Part shown: in pieces, positions 36,471-46,116 of the stretch | Numbering within the stretch: the first letter of the stretch is position 1 | How the letters are laid out: every line of letters begins with the position of its first letter | NCBI RefSeq assembly: GCF_001922575.1 | Contig: NZ_MRCI01000001.1 | Location: forward strand, 2,790,001-2,854,000 | DNA from: Neptunomonas phycophila | GTDB taxonomy: Bacteria > Pseudomonadota > Gammaproteobacteria > Pseudomonadales > Balneatricaceae | Reading direction: 5' to 3' | Length of the DNA: 64,000 nucleotides | The notes under the pieces: model-generated | The model's input: the letters and a program-made list of their open reading frames with translations, nothing else | The model's database searches: none | Told to the model about the DNA's origin: nothing | Position numbers and translations under genes: made by a program

Positions 36471-38498
36471 TTACTTTATTCCTGAATGACGCAATAGCGC
36501 GTCCACTTTAGGCTCTCGTCCTCTAAACCCTACAAATAGCTCCATAGGCTCTTTAGAACCGCCTTGTTCCAGAATAGTCGAACGGAATTTTTCGCCTGAG
36601 GCTTTATCAAAAATACCCTTTTCTTCAAACAAAGAAAATGCATCAGCCGATAACACTTCTGCCCACTTATAGCTGTAGTAACCAGCCGCATAACCGCCTG
36701 CAAATATGTGCGAAAAGCTATGCTGGAAACGGTTAAATTCCGGAGGAGTAATGGCTGATACCCGTTCACGCACATCATTTAGCAAGCGCTGGATGTCTGT
36801 TTTGCCTGCTTCGTATTCAAGATGTAGTTGGAAATCAAAAATAGAAAATTCTAGCTGACGCACCATGAAAAGTGCCGACTGGAAATTCTTGGCTTTTAGC
36901 ATTTTGTCCAGCAAATCTTGGGGTAACGTTTCGCCCGTCTGATAATGACCAGAAATGATGGCAAGCGCTTCAGGTTCCCAACACCAGTTCTCCATGAATT
37001 GGCTCGGCAATTCTACGGCATCCCATGCCACCCCACTAATGCCAGAAACATCAGCGTACTCAACCTGCGTTAGCATGTGGTGTAATCCATGGCCAAACTC
37101 GTGGAATAGCGTCGTTACTTCGCCATGCGTCAGCAACGCCGGGTCATCTCCAACAGGGCCATTGAAGTTACAAACCAAGTACGCCGTCGGTAATTGCAAT
37201 GCGCCATCCGCTAAACGACGACGGGTACGGCATACATCCATCCAAGCACCGCCGCGTTTGTTAGCTCGTGCAAAAGGATCCAAATAGAAACGGGCGATAA
37301 TCTCATCGTTACGTTTCACTTCGAATAAGCGCGCATCCTTATGCCAAGTATCAAACTCGCTCACTTCGTCAATGGTGATGTCGAATAAACGGCCTGCAAT
37401 GTCGAACATACCCGCCAAGACTTTAGGAAACGGGAAATAAGGACGGAGCATTTCCTGAGAGATAGCGTAATGTGCCTGCTTCATTTTTTCGGAATAATAA
37501 GACACATCCCACGATTCAACCTCATCAGCACCGTACTCTGACTGAGCAAATTCACATAGTGCTTTGTATTCTTCACGAGCCACATCGACACTTTTATCGG
37601 CAAGGTCATATAAAAATTGCAACACTTGCTCGGGTGTTTCTGCCATTTTGGTGGCCAACGAATAATGAGCGTAGCTTTCAAACCCTAGCAGCTGCGATAC
37701 TTCCTTACGTAGCGCCAAAATCTCAGTCATGATCTCTGAGTTATCCCACTTACCAGCATTTGGGCCTACCTCGGACGCACGCGTGGCATAAGCTTCATAC
37801 ACTTCTGCGCGTAAAGCGCGATCATCACAATGTGTTATGACGGGAAAGTACGATGGGAACTCCAAGGTCAACAAATAGCCATCTAACCCTTTCGCTTCAG
37901 CGGCTTGCTTGGCTGCCGCCAATGCCATGTCGGGCATACCGGCCAACTGCTCTTTGTCCGTAATCAGCTTTTCCCAGCCTTGTGTCGCATCCATCACATT
38001 TTCAGAGAACTTAGTCGTTAGCTCTGACAAACGGTTTTGTATCTCGGCGTAGCGTTTTTTATCGGCATCAGCCAACGCTATACCCGATAACTCAAAATCA
38101 CGCAGATTATTCTCAACTACTTTTTGCTGTACAGCATTCAATTGCCCCGCTTGTTTAGCCACTTGCTCATAGGCTTTAAACATACCCTCATGCTGGCCCA
38201 TCTCTGTCCAGTACTCGGATAAAATTGGCAAACAAGCATTATAAGCTTCACGGAGTTCATCACTATTAACCACGCTGTTCATATGCGAAATCGGCGACCA
38301 CACTTTGCTCAAGCGATCTCCCATCTCATCCAAAGGGGCGATAACACTATCCCAATCGGCCGATTCAGGGTGAGCAGTTAAGCGGGCAACGGTTTCTCTA
38401 TTTTGCTTCAACAAAGACTCGATAGCAGGCTTAATATCGGCCGGTTTAATCTGGCTGAATGGTGGGAGTAGCGCCTCGTTTAACAGTGGATTGCTCAT
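36471..38498 (-). CDS. prlC: Oligopeptidase A (PrlC)
   Basis: A 675-residue M3 metallopeptidase, cytoplasmic, degrading short peptides including cleaved signal peptides. The zinc site is HEFGHGLHHML (two His in HExGH form with the Glu between). Other family marks are SHMNSVVNSDELREAYNACLP and FSHIFAGGYAAGYYSYKWAEVLSADAF. Length fits E. coli PrlC (680). It precedes the YheV-like gene and is divergent from the carbonic anhydrase-like gene. Confidence 0.96.
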   Translation of the reverse strand: MSNPLLNEALLPPFSQIKPADIKPAIESLLKQNRETVARLTAHPESADWDSVIAPLDEMGDRLSKVWSPISHMNSVVNSDELREAYNACLPILSEYWTEMGQHEGMFKAYEQVAKQAGQLNAVQQKVVENNLRDFELSGIALADADKKRYAEIQNRLSELTTKFSENVMDATQGWEKLITDKEQLAGMPDMALAAAKQAAEAKGLDGYLLTLEFPSYFPVITHCDDRALRAEVYEAYATRASEVGPNAGKWDNSEIMTEILALRKEVSQLLGFESYAHYSLATKMAETPEQVLQFLYDLADKSVDVAREEYKALCEFAQSEYGADEVESWDVSYYSEKMKQAHYAISQEMLRPYFPFPKVLAGMFDIAGRLFDITIDEVSEFDTWHKDARLFEVKRNDEIIARFYLDPFARANKRGGAWMDVCRTRRRLADGALQLPTAYLVCNFNGPVGDDPALLTHGEVTTLFHEFGHGLHHMLTQVEYADVSGISGVAWDAVELPSQFMENWCWEPEALAIISGHYQTGETLPQDLLDKMLKAKNFQSALFMVRQLEFSIFDFQLHLEYEAGKTDIQRLLNDVRERVSAITPPEFNRFQHSFSHIFAGGYAAGYYSYKWAEVLSADAFSLFEEKGIFDKASGEKFRSTILEQGGSKEPMELFVGFRGREPKVDALLRHSGIK

Positions 38499-38648
38499 GC
38501 TAAAATTCCTTCAAATATGTGAGAGCCTTTCGCTATACGTCTAAGCAGCGTTTTATGATCTTTAGTATACAATGGGGACGTATCAGAGCATTGCAAGATT
38601 AATACAACTGATGGCAGTTAGTAGAACAACGACACAGAGGAGTGCTGC

Positions 38649-39191
38649 ATGAAAATTCGTCCCTTCCAAGGTAAAACGCCTCAATTGGGCGACAAGGTTT
38701 TTATTGACCCCTCCGCTATTGTTATTGGCGATGTGGAGATCGGGGATAATAGCTCTGTTTGGCCGCTCACTGTTATCCGCGGTGACATGCATCGTATTCG
38801 TATCGGCCACTCAACCAGTATTCAAGATGGCTCCGTATTGCACATTACCCATGCAGGGCCTTTCAACCCTGACGGTTATCCACTCACCATCGGTAATCAT
38901 GTAACCGTAGGACATCAGGCGACATTGCACGGCTGCACAATAGGCGACCGAGTGCTAGTTGGCATGGGGACTATGGTGATGGACGGAGCTATAGTTGAGT
39001 CCGATGTTGTAATTGGCGGCGGCAGTTTAGTACCGCCGGGAAAAACACTCGAGAGCGGTTATTTATATGTCGGTCGCCCCGCTAAAAAAGTACGCCCCCT
39101 CACTGAAAAAGAAATGAGCTTCTTTACTTATACAGCTGGTAACTATGTGAAGTTAAAGGACCAGCACCTGATGGAGTTTTGGGCTGAATAG
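38649..39191 (+). CDS. Gamma-class carbonic anhydrase-like protein (YrdA type)
   Basis: A 180-residue left-handed beta-helix hexapeptide-repeat protein. The three metal His positions of the gamma class appear in RGDMHRIRIG, VTVGHQATLHGC. Repeats such as VIGDVEIGDNSSVWP and CTIGDRVLVGMGTMVMDGAIV fill about 15-140. A true carbonic anhydrase activity is known for some members only. It is divergent from prlC and converges on the sigma factor gene, with 14 bases between stops. Confidence 0.93.
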   Translation: MKIRPFQGKTPQLGDKVFIDPSAIVIGDVEIGDNSSVWPLTVIRGDMHRIRIGHSTSIQDGSVLHITHAGPFNPDGYPLTIGNHVTVGHQATLHGCTIGDRVLVGMGTMVMDGAIVESDVVIGGGSLVPPGKTLESGYLYVGRPAKKVRPLTEKEMSFFTYTAGNYVKLKDQHLMEFWAE

Positions 39192-39205
39192 CGCCAGGAC
39201 ACCGA

Positions 39206-40396
39206 TCACTCGTTCATAATTTTTCGCATGGCCTTCTTTTCTATTTGCCGAACTCGCTCAATGCTCAAATATAGCTGTTCGGCGACCTCTTTTAAGGTAA
39301 ATTCCTTTTTATAACCAACCCCATAGCGCATAAGAATCACTTGTTTTTCACGGGGATTAAGCTCGGCCAAAGCGGCTTCTATTTGTTGTTTTTGTTGCTG
39401 TTCTTCATATAAGGCAGCGCTGTTTTGATACTTATCAGGGATTTCAATACCTAAGGTTAGATCTTCATCGCTGGCCCCGGATGTGTTGATGGGCACACTG
39501 AAGTTAGGGAAACTCTCAATACGTTCCAGCTGCGATAGAGGGATACCCGTTAGCTCACTCAGGACAGCTAGATTTGGCTTACGGCCTTCTTTTTGAATAT
39601 AAGCATTGCGAACTTCGCGGATAATGCTCATTTTTTCTTGTAAATAACCCGGACGTGAAATGAGTGGATATTTCCGCTGAATCGCACTTTTCACATTATT
39701 CTGAATAGTCAGCAACGCATACGTAGAAAAGCGATACCCTTTTGTGAAGTTAAAACGATCCGACGCTTTGATTAAACCAATATTGCCCTCTTGAATCAGA
39801 TCATTATAAGGAACGCCCACACTATTGAATTTGGCCGCAACAGAAAACACTAAGCGCAGGTTTGATTCAACCAATTGATTACGTAACCGTGCATAGCGGC
39901 GTAGCTGCTTACGCAGGGATGGGCTGGCTTGCATATCATCATCAATTAAGTCCACTAAATAAGAGCGGCTAATGGATAGCATATTGAGTAAAGCGGCAAG
40001 GTTGTGTTTTGCATTAGTCGCTTCATCTGAGTCCTCTTGATTCATAAATCGCGTCACGCGAATCAAATCAATAACACTACTAATCAAATTTTCTATAAAC
40101 GCTGGCTCGTGTGACATAGCCCAACGTTTAGAGACACTACCGTCCTTATTCTGATAACCAAAAAGGTAATCCGTCATTAGTTGTTCAAGCTTATCTAATC
40201 CAGCCTCGCTACTAATTAAATGGAATACCAAATTGGATATAGTTTCATTGATTTCTCGGCCTAACTGACGCTCATCTTCAGCTTTGAGCAGGCCGTGGCG
40301 GCCCACTTGTAAGCGATAAATATCAATAGACTGGGTAGCATCAACCGCCTGCGCTCCCAAATCAATGTCATTTGCTATAAAACGAGTATCTAACAT
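39206..40396 (-). CDS. Divergent sigma-70 family RNA polymerase sigma factor
   Basis: A 396-residue sigma factor. Region 1.2 is near 20-50 (DIYRLQVGRHGLLKAEDERQLGREI), a spacer of about 100 residues follows, region 2 is at about 165-240 (NLRLVFSVAAKFNSVGVPYNDLIQEGNIGLIKASDRF), region 3 at about 255-300, region 4 at about 340-395 (LNPREKQVILMRYG, FTLKEVAEQLYLSIERVRQIEKKAMRKI). After YRFSTYA, where sigma-70 has TWWIRQAIT, this protein has LLTIQNNVK. The start at 40396 is favoured by GAGG 8 bases upstream; 40414 and 40423 are alternatives. It is RpoS/RpoD-like in size but fits neither closely. Confidence 0.85.
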   Translation of the reverse strand: MLDTRFIANDIDLGAQAVDATQSIDIYRLQVGRHGLLKAEDERQLGREINETISNLVFHLISSEAGLDKLEQLMTDYLFGYQNKDGSVSKRWAMSHEPAFIENLISSVIDLIRVTRFMNQEDSDEATNAKHNLAALLNMLSISRSYLVDLIDDDMQASPSLRKQLRRYARLRNQLVESNLRLVFSVAAKFNSVGVPYNDLIQEGNIGLIKASDRFNFTKGYRFSTYALLTIQNNVKSAIQRKYPLISRPGYLQEKMSIIREVRNAYIQKEGRKPNLAVLSELTGIPLSQLERIESFPNFSVPINTSGASDEDLTLGIEIPDKYQNSAALYEEQQQKQQIEAALAELNPREKQVILMRYGVGYKKEFTLKEVAEQLYLSIERVRQIEKKAMRKIMNE

Positions 40397-40705
40397 ACTA
40401 ACCGCCTCAGTCATTGCTAACATGGCAAGATTTGTTCGTACTTTTGATAGATTTGTATACGGCTAATGGTATTTTTTGGATGCCTGCATGCTAAGTAGCT
40501 GGCCGACAACGAGGGAAGGTATTATCTTTTTATGCTAATAATTGAAGCTTACACATCGAGCTATTGTACTAAATGGACATTTACGAATAGCACACAGTTG
40601 GCAACTGCAAAACATCCTGCCATGATGCGTATGCAACTGATTCTTCGGTCTTTATCTAAAAGTACTAACACTCATTTTTACACAACGTATTACAAGGATT
40701 CATAG
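40397..40705. other. Intergenic region between sigma factor and choline-binding gene
   Basis: A divergent region of about 309 bases with promoters for both genes expected. AAGGATTCATAG before 40706 is the ribosome site of the choline-binding gene. I see no RNA gene, riboswitch or clear operator. Confidence 0.4.
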
Positions 40706-41650
40706 ATGTCATCGACAAAACAACGCCTAGTCGCCTCCCTCGTTTTAAGTGCTGCTGTATCAATGAGCCACATGGCTGTCGCTGCTGACTGCGAATCAGT
40801 GCGGTTTTCAGATGTTGGCTGGACAGACATTACAGCAACGACGGCGCTAACCAGTGAAGTGCTGACCGCTCTAGGTTACAAACCGAGTACGCAGATGCTC
40901 TCTGTTCCGGTCACCTACAAATCATTGGCTAATGGTGATATCGATATTTTTCTTGGTAACTGGATGCCTACCATGGAAGCGGATATTGCCGCTTACCGTG
41001 AAGCTGGTACCGTTGAAACAGTAAAAGTGAATTTAGAAGGCGCCAAATATACGTTAGCCGTTTCAAAAGCCGCCTACGATGGTGGTGTGAAAGACTTTGC
41101 CGACCTGATCACTTATAAAGACCAATTTAGAAGCCGTATCTACGGTATTGAACCCGGCAATGACGGTAACCGTTTAATTCAAGACATGATCGATACTGAT
41201 GCTTTTGGCCTAGCTGATTTCACGCTGGTCGAGTCCAGTGAAGCAGGTATGTTGTCGCAAGTGAAACGCTCAACTAAACGCGATCAGTGGGTTGCCTTCC
41301 TAGGGTGGGCACCGCATCCAATGAACGCTAATTTTGAAATAGAGTACCTCACTGGAGGCGACGACTACTTTGGCCCTAACTTTGGCGGTGCTAGTGTTTA
41401 CACCAACGTACGCAAAGGCTACGTCAACGAATGTAAAAACGTTGGCAAGCTGCTAAACAACCTCACCTTCACATTACCTATGGAAAACGAGGTGATGGGT
41501 GCCATTTTAGATGACGGCCTAAAGCCTGAAGAAGCCGCCAAAGCATGGCTGCAAACAAACCCAGAAGTCCTCAACGACTGGCTTAATGGCGTAACAACAC
41601 TGGATGGAGAAGCGGCTTTACCAGCGGCTAAACGTTACTTCAACCTGTAA
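40706..41650 (+). CDS. Choline/glycine betaine ABC transporter substrate-binding protein
   Basis: A 314-residue exported OpuAC-type protein close to ChoX. The signal peptide ends MAVAA-DCESVRF. Ligand-cage aromatics are visible in VGWTDITATTALTS, LGNWMPTME and VAFLGWAPHPMN, as used to hold quaternary amines. Cysteines near 29 and 248 could form the disulfide seen in this group. No permease or ATPase is adjacent, so it is an orphan binding protein serving a transporter elsewhere. It could feed the sarcosine pathway at 53 kb, which degrades the end of betaine catabolism. Confidence 0.9.
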   Translation: MSSTKQRLVASLVLSAAVSMSHMAVAADCESVRFSDVGWTDITATTALTSEVLTALGYKPSTQMLSVPVTYKSLANGDIDIFLGNWMPTMEADIAAYREAGTVETVKVNLEGAKYTLAVSKAAYDGGVKDFADLITYKDQFRSRIYGIEPGNDGNRLIQDMIDTDAFGLADFTLVESSEAGMLSQVKRSTKRDQWVAFLGWAPHPMNANFEIEYLTGGDDYFGPNFGGASVYTNVRKGYVNECKNVGKLLNNLTFTLPMENEVMGAILDDGLKPEEAAKAWLQTNPEVLNDWLNGVTTLDGEAALPAAKRYFNL

Positions 41651-41717
41651 TGGATTAGCTCACATTCGGGGCCCGTCGACGGCTGGCCTCGAATATTCCT
41701 AACGATTGCCCGTACGG

Positions 41718-42665
41718 TTAGTTATCTGTCGCCATAAATTGTTTAAAGGCGGCCCCCAAGGCCGACATCGGTGCCGTCCCATGATCGGCGCCAGTAAACA
41801 CCGTCATAGACGGGTGCACCGCTACCTGACTCAATGCATCTTGTAGCGTTAACAGATCCGCTTCCATAAAAGGCTTTTCTTCAGAGCCTACACTTAAGTA
41901 CAGAGTCTTCTTATTCCATGATTGCGCGGCTTTAGCGTTGGTCTTTATAGTCTCTTGAAAACGGTGTAATACATAATGATCATTCCACCACAGTGATGGG
42001 CTACTGGCATAGTAATGGCTAAAGTGATTAGGCGTGCTCAACAGCGTGTTCAGTGTATACAACCCACCTAAGGAGTGCCCAAATAAACCCTGTCGTTTTT
42101 TATCAACAATGTAGTGAGAGGCAACCCAAGGTTTAATGGTCTCCTCTAGAAATACACCTAATGCATCCGAGCCACCATAACGGTAATTTGAATCCATGTG
42201 TTTAAGCGGTGATGCCGGTGGCTTATCCGTTGGAGGCGTTAGGTCATACCAGCGCTGCGCTATATTAAATGGCGTATCAATCGGATACCCAATAGCGACA
42301 ATGATAACGGGAAAGCGCCCTTTATTCGGATTATCCAACAACCGGTTCAATCCTGTCGCTATCGTAAAAAAAGCATTCCCATCTAATAAATACATCACCG
42401 GATAACCTTGTGCAGGCGCTGGTGAAGTAGGCTCATAGATAAAAACCCGGCGCATTAGATCCGTATTAGCATCATAAAAGTCTAATTGCTTTGTGCCAGG
42501 TAATACGACGGGATCAACGACACCCACTTGACGCGTCGCTTGCTGTAAATGATGGATGTTGTCAGGCTTCATTGATACTTGCTCAGCTGAAATCGGTGAA
42601 GAGATTGCCAAAGTTAGATGGGTTAGCAGTCCTATACCGCATAAAGTTGAGTAAATGGCACGCAT
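41718..42665 (-). CDS. Exported siderophore esterase-like alpha/beta hydrolase
   Basis: A 315-residue alpha/beta hydrolase with a signal peptide (ending near SSPISA-EQ). The serine elbow is GHSLGG, preceded by VIIVAIGYPID, and the catalytic His is likely in FTGADHGTAP. The family (Esterase D/IroE/Fes-like) cleaves ester-linked siderophores after uptake or in the periplasm. It lies 25 bases downstream of the AraC gene on the same strand and across from the receptor, so siderophore hydrolysis is the likely role. Confidence 0.85.
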   Translation of the reverse strand: MRAIYSTLCGIGLLTHLTLAISSPISAEQVSMKPDNIHHLQQATRQVGVVDPVVLPGTKQLDFYDANTDLMRRVFIYEPTSPAPAQGYPVMYLLDGNAFFTIATGLNRLLDNPNKGRFPVIIVAIGYPIDTPFNIAQRWYDLTPPTDKPPASPLKHMDSNYRYGGSDALGVFLEETIKPWVASHYIVDKKRQGLFGHSLGGLYTLNTLLSTPNHFSHYYASSPSLWWNDHYVLHRFQETIKTNAKAAQSWNKKTLYLSVGSEEKPFMEADLLTLQDALSQVAVHPSMTVFTGADHGTAPMSALGAAFKQFMATDN

Positions 42666-42690
42666 GCTATTCCTATTGAAAATGGCTTGG

Positions 42691-43671
42691 TTATTTCATT
42701 AATAAATCAGTTAATGCATAGCGATGCGCATCGGTTGGACACACACCAAACTGGCGTTTAAATGCCGTCGCAAAGTTTGCCGTATGGCTGTAACCAGCTA
42801 ATAATGCGGCATCGCTAATCGATACCCCTTCTTGCTGCAACGCTTTGCAGGCATTGATGAGTCGCCGCTGCCGCAAAAAGTGGGTGAGACTAGAACCCAA
42901 GCATTGATGGGCGTAACGCTGTAAAGTTGCCGCACTCATCCCTAAAACTTGGCTAATTTGCTCTAACGTTAGCGCATCGGCCTCGCCGCTTAATAGGAAG
43001 TCCATAAACTGCTGGCTCCGACGAGAAACGACTTTGGCGGTACCCTGGGCAAGGGGAGCTTGTTGCCAATTTTCGATAATGTGCGCCGCTAACGTAAGCG
43101 CAAACCCTTCCCTACTTAAGCGTGATGCCGCACCAGCATCTAACTGGTTGAACAGTTGAGAGGCCTGCTGCACTACAAACTCTGGTAGTTTAATTTGTTG
43201 TGCTGCCAGATGATGAGTGGCACGCCGCATTGCCTGCGAATCAAATCCCTGCTTAGCCAACCAAGACTCCGACATAGCGATGTTCACGGCTTGTCGATAT
43301 TCCCCTTTACGAGACGCCAACGTGCAGCCATCAGCTTCCGTCAAGGCGGTAACATGAGCTTTGCTAGTATCGGCATGCATGTGCAACGACTTCTTACCAT
43401 ACGTGAGGTGCGTTTCTCCCGCGAACAGCAACGACACACGCAGCCCGGGATCAATCTGGGCAGTAAAACTAAAATCGTTCACCGCACGCGCATCTACTTT
43501 ATGAAGCACCAAACCGGGTTGTAACTCTTGCGTTAACAAAGACCCCTGCACCACAGGTAAAGAGCCTTCTATCCGAGATGCCTTTTTAGGCGTAAATATT
43601 CGGTAATTGCGAACATTGATCGCATGTTTAATCAGGTACTGTTGGTCAAGTGTCTGGTTAATCGGTTGCAT
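42691..43671 (-). CDS. AraC family regulator of the siderophore locus (PchR-like)
   Basis: A 326-residue regulator. The C-terminal double helix-turn-helix occupies about 230-322 (LEQISQVLGMSAATLQRYAHQCLGSSLTHFLRQRRL, SISDAALLAGYSHTANFATAFKRQFGV). The N-terminal half is like the PchR/YbtA ligand region (LQPGLVLHKVDARAVNDFSFTAQIDPGLRVSLLFAG). Such regulators activate receptor genes in response to the ferric siderophore. It is divergent from the receptor gene; a 14-base direct repeat in that gap is its likely target. Confidence 0.9.
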   Translation of the reverse strand: MQPINQTLDQQYLIKHAINVRNYRIFTPKKASRIEGSLPVVQGSLLTQELQPGLVLHKVDARAVNDFSFTAQIDPGLRVSLLFAGETHLTYGKKSLHMHADTSKAHVTALTEADGCTLASRKGEYRQAVNIAMSESWLAKQGFDSQAMRRATHHLAAQQIKLPEFVVQQASQLFNQLDAGAASRLSREGFALTLAAHIIENWQQAPLAQGTAKVVSRRSQQFMDFLLSGEADALTLEQISQVLGMSAATLQRYAHQCLGSSLTHFLRQRRLINACKALQQEGVSISDAALLAGYSHTANFATAFKRQFGVCPTDAHRYALTDLLMK

Positions 43672-43729
43672 AGATAGCCCCTACGTTATCGGGATTTATG
43701 AATAGAAGTACAGCATCAGCAGCGAACTT

Positions 43730-43764
43730 GATTGCCCCGCAAAGCAAGCTGATTGCTTCGCAAA
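43730..43764. promoter_or_regulatory. Direct repeat, probable AraC-family operator
   Basis: GATTGCCCCGCAAA (43730-43743) and GATTGCTTCGCAAA (43751-43764) are 14-base direct repeats with two mismatches, offset by exactly 21 bases, i.e. two DNA turns. This is the spacing typical of AraC-family sites. It lies between the AraC and receptor genes. Confidence 0.7.
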
Positions 43765-43818
43765 CACATCGTCAATGCATGTATGAAATAATGCGAAGAC
43801 TAACACCCAAATGCAATA

Positions 43819-43837
43819 GATTATCATTTTTATTATC
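43819..43837. promoter_or_regulatory. Fur-like box before the TonB-dependent receptor
   Basis: GATTATCATTTTTATTATC matches 14 of 19 positions of the classic Fur consensus. It lies about 50 bases before the preferred receptor start and overlaps the first possible ATG (43838), which argues against that start. Confidence 0.65.
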
Positions 43838-43885
43838 ATGTACGATCTATTGATGTCCAATGACTTCAACAAAGATGAGAAAACA

Positions 43886-46093
43886 ATGCTTGGTGCAATG
43901 ACAATGAAGAACACCCCTCTAAAGCTCGGTCACTATTCAAAACCCCATCGTTTACCCGCTTACTCCGTCATCATGATCACGGCATTGAGCTTTGCGCCTT
44001 TTTCCCGTCATGCATTAGCAGAAGCCGTTGAAACGGCACCCACCATTCGGCTACAAACCCTAACGGTGGAAGGTAATGCGCTTTATGAAATGCCTGCCAG
44101 CGAATCAACCCAAGGCTACAGCGTAGACTCCGCTACTGTCGGCACAAAAACGCCAGCGGCATTGCGCGACATACCCCAGTCAATCACCGTGTTGACTAAC
44201 GACTACATAGAAGACCGTGGATTTATCAACCTAGATGATGCCGCAAAATATACACCTGGGTTACGCACGCTGAGCAATGACAGCGGACGCTCATCAATTT
44301 TCTCTCGTGGTTACGAATACGATGAGTACAACATTGACGGGCTGCCTGCGCCAATGCAAAGCATTAACGGCACTTTGCCTTCATTGTCCGCTTTCGACCG
44401 GGTCGAAATCATGCGGGGACCGTCGGGTTTATTTAACAGCACGAGCGAATTAGGCGGCATTATCAACTTAGTCCGCAAACGCCCAACTTACGATACCCAA
44501 GGCAGTTTGAGTGCTAGCTACGGAAGTTGGGGAAGGTACAACCTAGAAGCAGACGTGGCGGGCGCACTGAACACCTCTGAAAGTGTACGCGGGCGCTTGG
44601 TCGCCTCTCAAACCGATAACCAGAACGAAATAGATCAAAATACAAATGATGATCAGAGCTTTTATGGCACGCTTGATATTGATTTGGACGAAAGCACCTT
44701 GCTTTCGATCGGCGCTTTGCATCAAACCAAATCAATCACACCGGCTAACGGCTTCCCAGCTTACTCTGATGGCACTTTGATTGACTGGGATAGATCGACC
44801 TTTTTAGGCTCTGATTGGAATGATTTTGATGCTGAAACAACGGATCTGTTTTTTGATTTAACTCATCAGTTTGATAACGGAGGTTATGGTCGGGTGGCCG
44901 TTCGTTCCTCTAAACGAGACACAGAGTACTACTATACATACACAGGTAGCGCGATAGACAGCGACGGAAATACCCGCCTTAGCTCAACTCAACGCGATTA
45001 CTCTCAAACCACGCTATCGGCCGATGCAAGTTACAGTCAGCCATTCTCTGCTATGGGTCAAGTGAACGAATTTGTCGTCGGCACCGACTACAAAAATTAT
45101 GATACCGATTATCGTAATGGTGCTTCTAGTTTGGGTACGATTAATATCAATAGCTTTGATAGTAGTGATGTTGCCTACACCGCGCCCACTTACAGCACAC
45201 GGGTAGAAAGTGAAGAGCAAGAAATAGGGCTTTACGGAAAGGTTACCCTGCGTCCAACCGAGCGCTTAGCCTTAATCTCTGGTGGTCGTTTCAGTTGGTA
45301 TGACTTAGATAACAGCACAACCACGCTCTCATCAGGGACAACGACGCATAGCGACTACAACGATAGCGCTCACTTCACGCCTTATGCCGGAGTAGTCTTT
45401 GACATCAACGAAGGACACTCTTTATATGCAAGTTATTCAGAGGTATTCAAACCCCAAACTGATACCGACGAAAATGGCGATATGATTGATCCTCGTGAGG
45501 GACAGCAAATCGAGCTCGGAATCAAAGGAAGCTATTTGGGTGGCGATATTAACAGTCGCTTATCAGTATTTCAGCTGACAGATAAAAACCGCTCTGCTAC
45601 CCCCTATGACAGTGATGGCAACGCTATTACTGATTACTCAGAGGCGACCGGTAAAACTCGGGTAACTGGCTTTGAGGCAGAAGTCAGTGGCAGCATCAAC
45701 AATTGGGATTTGTTAGCAGGTTATAGCTATATGGATACCGAGAACCTAAGCGGTGACGATAACAGTTTATTCATGCTGATGCCCCGACACACACTGTCAC
45801 TCTGGTCTACCTATAACCTGACCCACGGGCAACTAAACGGCCTAAGTTTAGGCGCGGGAGTAACGGGAATGAGTGAGTTTTATTTAGAACGTGCGGGAAC
45901 ACGCCTGACCGCTCCAGGCTACGCCGTGGTAGACGCAAAAGTAGGTTACGAGGTGAATGACCAATTATCTCTTTCACTCAACATCAACAACCTGTTTGAC
46001 CGTAAGTATTACTCGCGTGTGGGTTCTGTGGCCACTTTTAACTTCTACGGCCCCTCAAGAAATGTTATGGCAGGTCTAGCCTATCAATTTTAA
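43886..46093 (+). CDS. TonB-dependent siderophore receptor
   Basis: A 735-residue outer-membrane receptor. A signal region ends about RHALA-EA, a TonB box-like LQTLTVEG follows, then the plug domain (KTPAALRDIPQSITVLTNDYI, FDRVEIMRGPSGLFNSTSELGGIINLVRKRP) and a 22-strand barrel ending GPSRNVMAGLAYQF with the C-terminal Phe. The start at 43886 is preferred because the ATG at 43838 abuts the Fur-like box; 43904 (MKNTPLK) is also possible. Ferric-hydroxamate or related siderophore uptake is the family role; the ligand is unknown. Confidence 0.93.
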   Translation: MLGAMTMKNTPLKLGHYSKPHRLPAYSVIMITALSFAPFSRHALAEAVETAPTIRLQTLTVEGNALYEMPASESTQGYSVDSATVGTKTPAALRDIPQSITVLTNDYIEDRGFINLDDAAKYTPGLRTLSNDSGRSSIFSRGYEYDEYNIDGLPAPMQSINGTLPSLSAFDRVEIMRGPSGLFNSTSELGGIINLVRKRPTYDTQGSLSASYGSWGRYNLEADVAGALNTSESVRGRLVASQTDNQNEIDQNTNDDQSFYGTLDIDLDESTLLSIGALHQTKSITPANGFPAYSDGTLIDWDRSTFLGSDWNDFDAETTDLFFDLTHQFDNGGYGRVAVRSSKRDTEYYYTYTGSAIDSDGNTRLSSTQRDYSQTTLSADASYSQPFSAMGQVNEFVVGTDYKNYDTDYRNGASSLGTININSFDSSDVAYTAPTYSTRVESEEQEIGLYGKVTLRPTERLALISGGRFSWYDLDNSTTTLSSGTTTHSDYNDSAHFTPYAGVVFDINEGHSLYASYSEVFKPQTDTDENGDMIDPREGQQIELGIKGSYLGGDINSRLSVFQLTDKNRSATPYDSDGNAITDYSEATGKTRVTGFEAEVSGSINNWDLLAGYSYMDTENLSGDDNSLFMLMPRHTLSLWSTYNLTHGQLNGLSLGAGVTGMSEFYLERAGTRLTAPGYAVVDAKVGYEVNDQLSLSLNINNLFDRKYYSRVGSVATFNFYGPSRNVMAGLAYQF

Positions 46094-46116
46094 TTATTGA
46101 GCTCCCCTCAATACGC

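Noticed and set aside
43838-43885. Longer receptor start at 43838
   Set aside because: The ATG abuts a Fur-like box and the added 16 residues are not a signal peptide.
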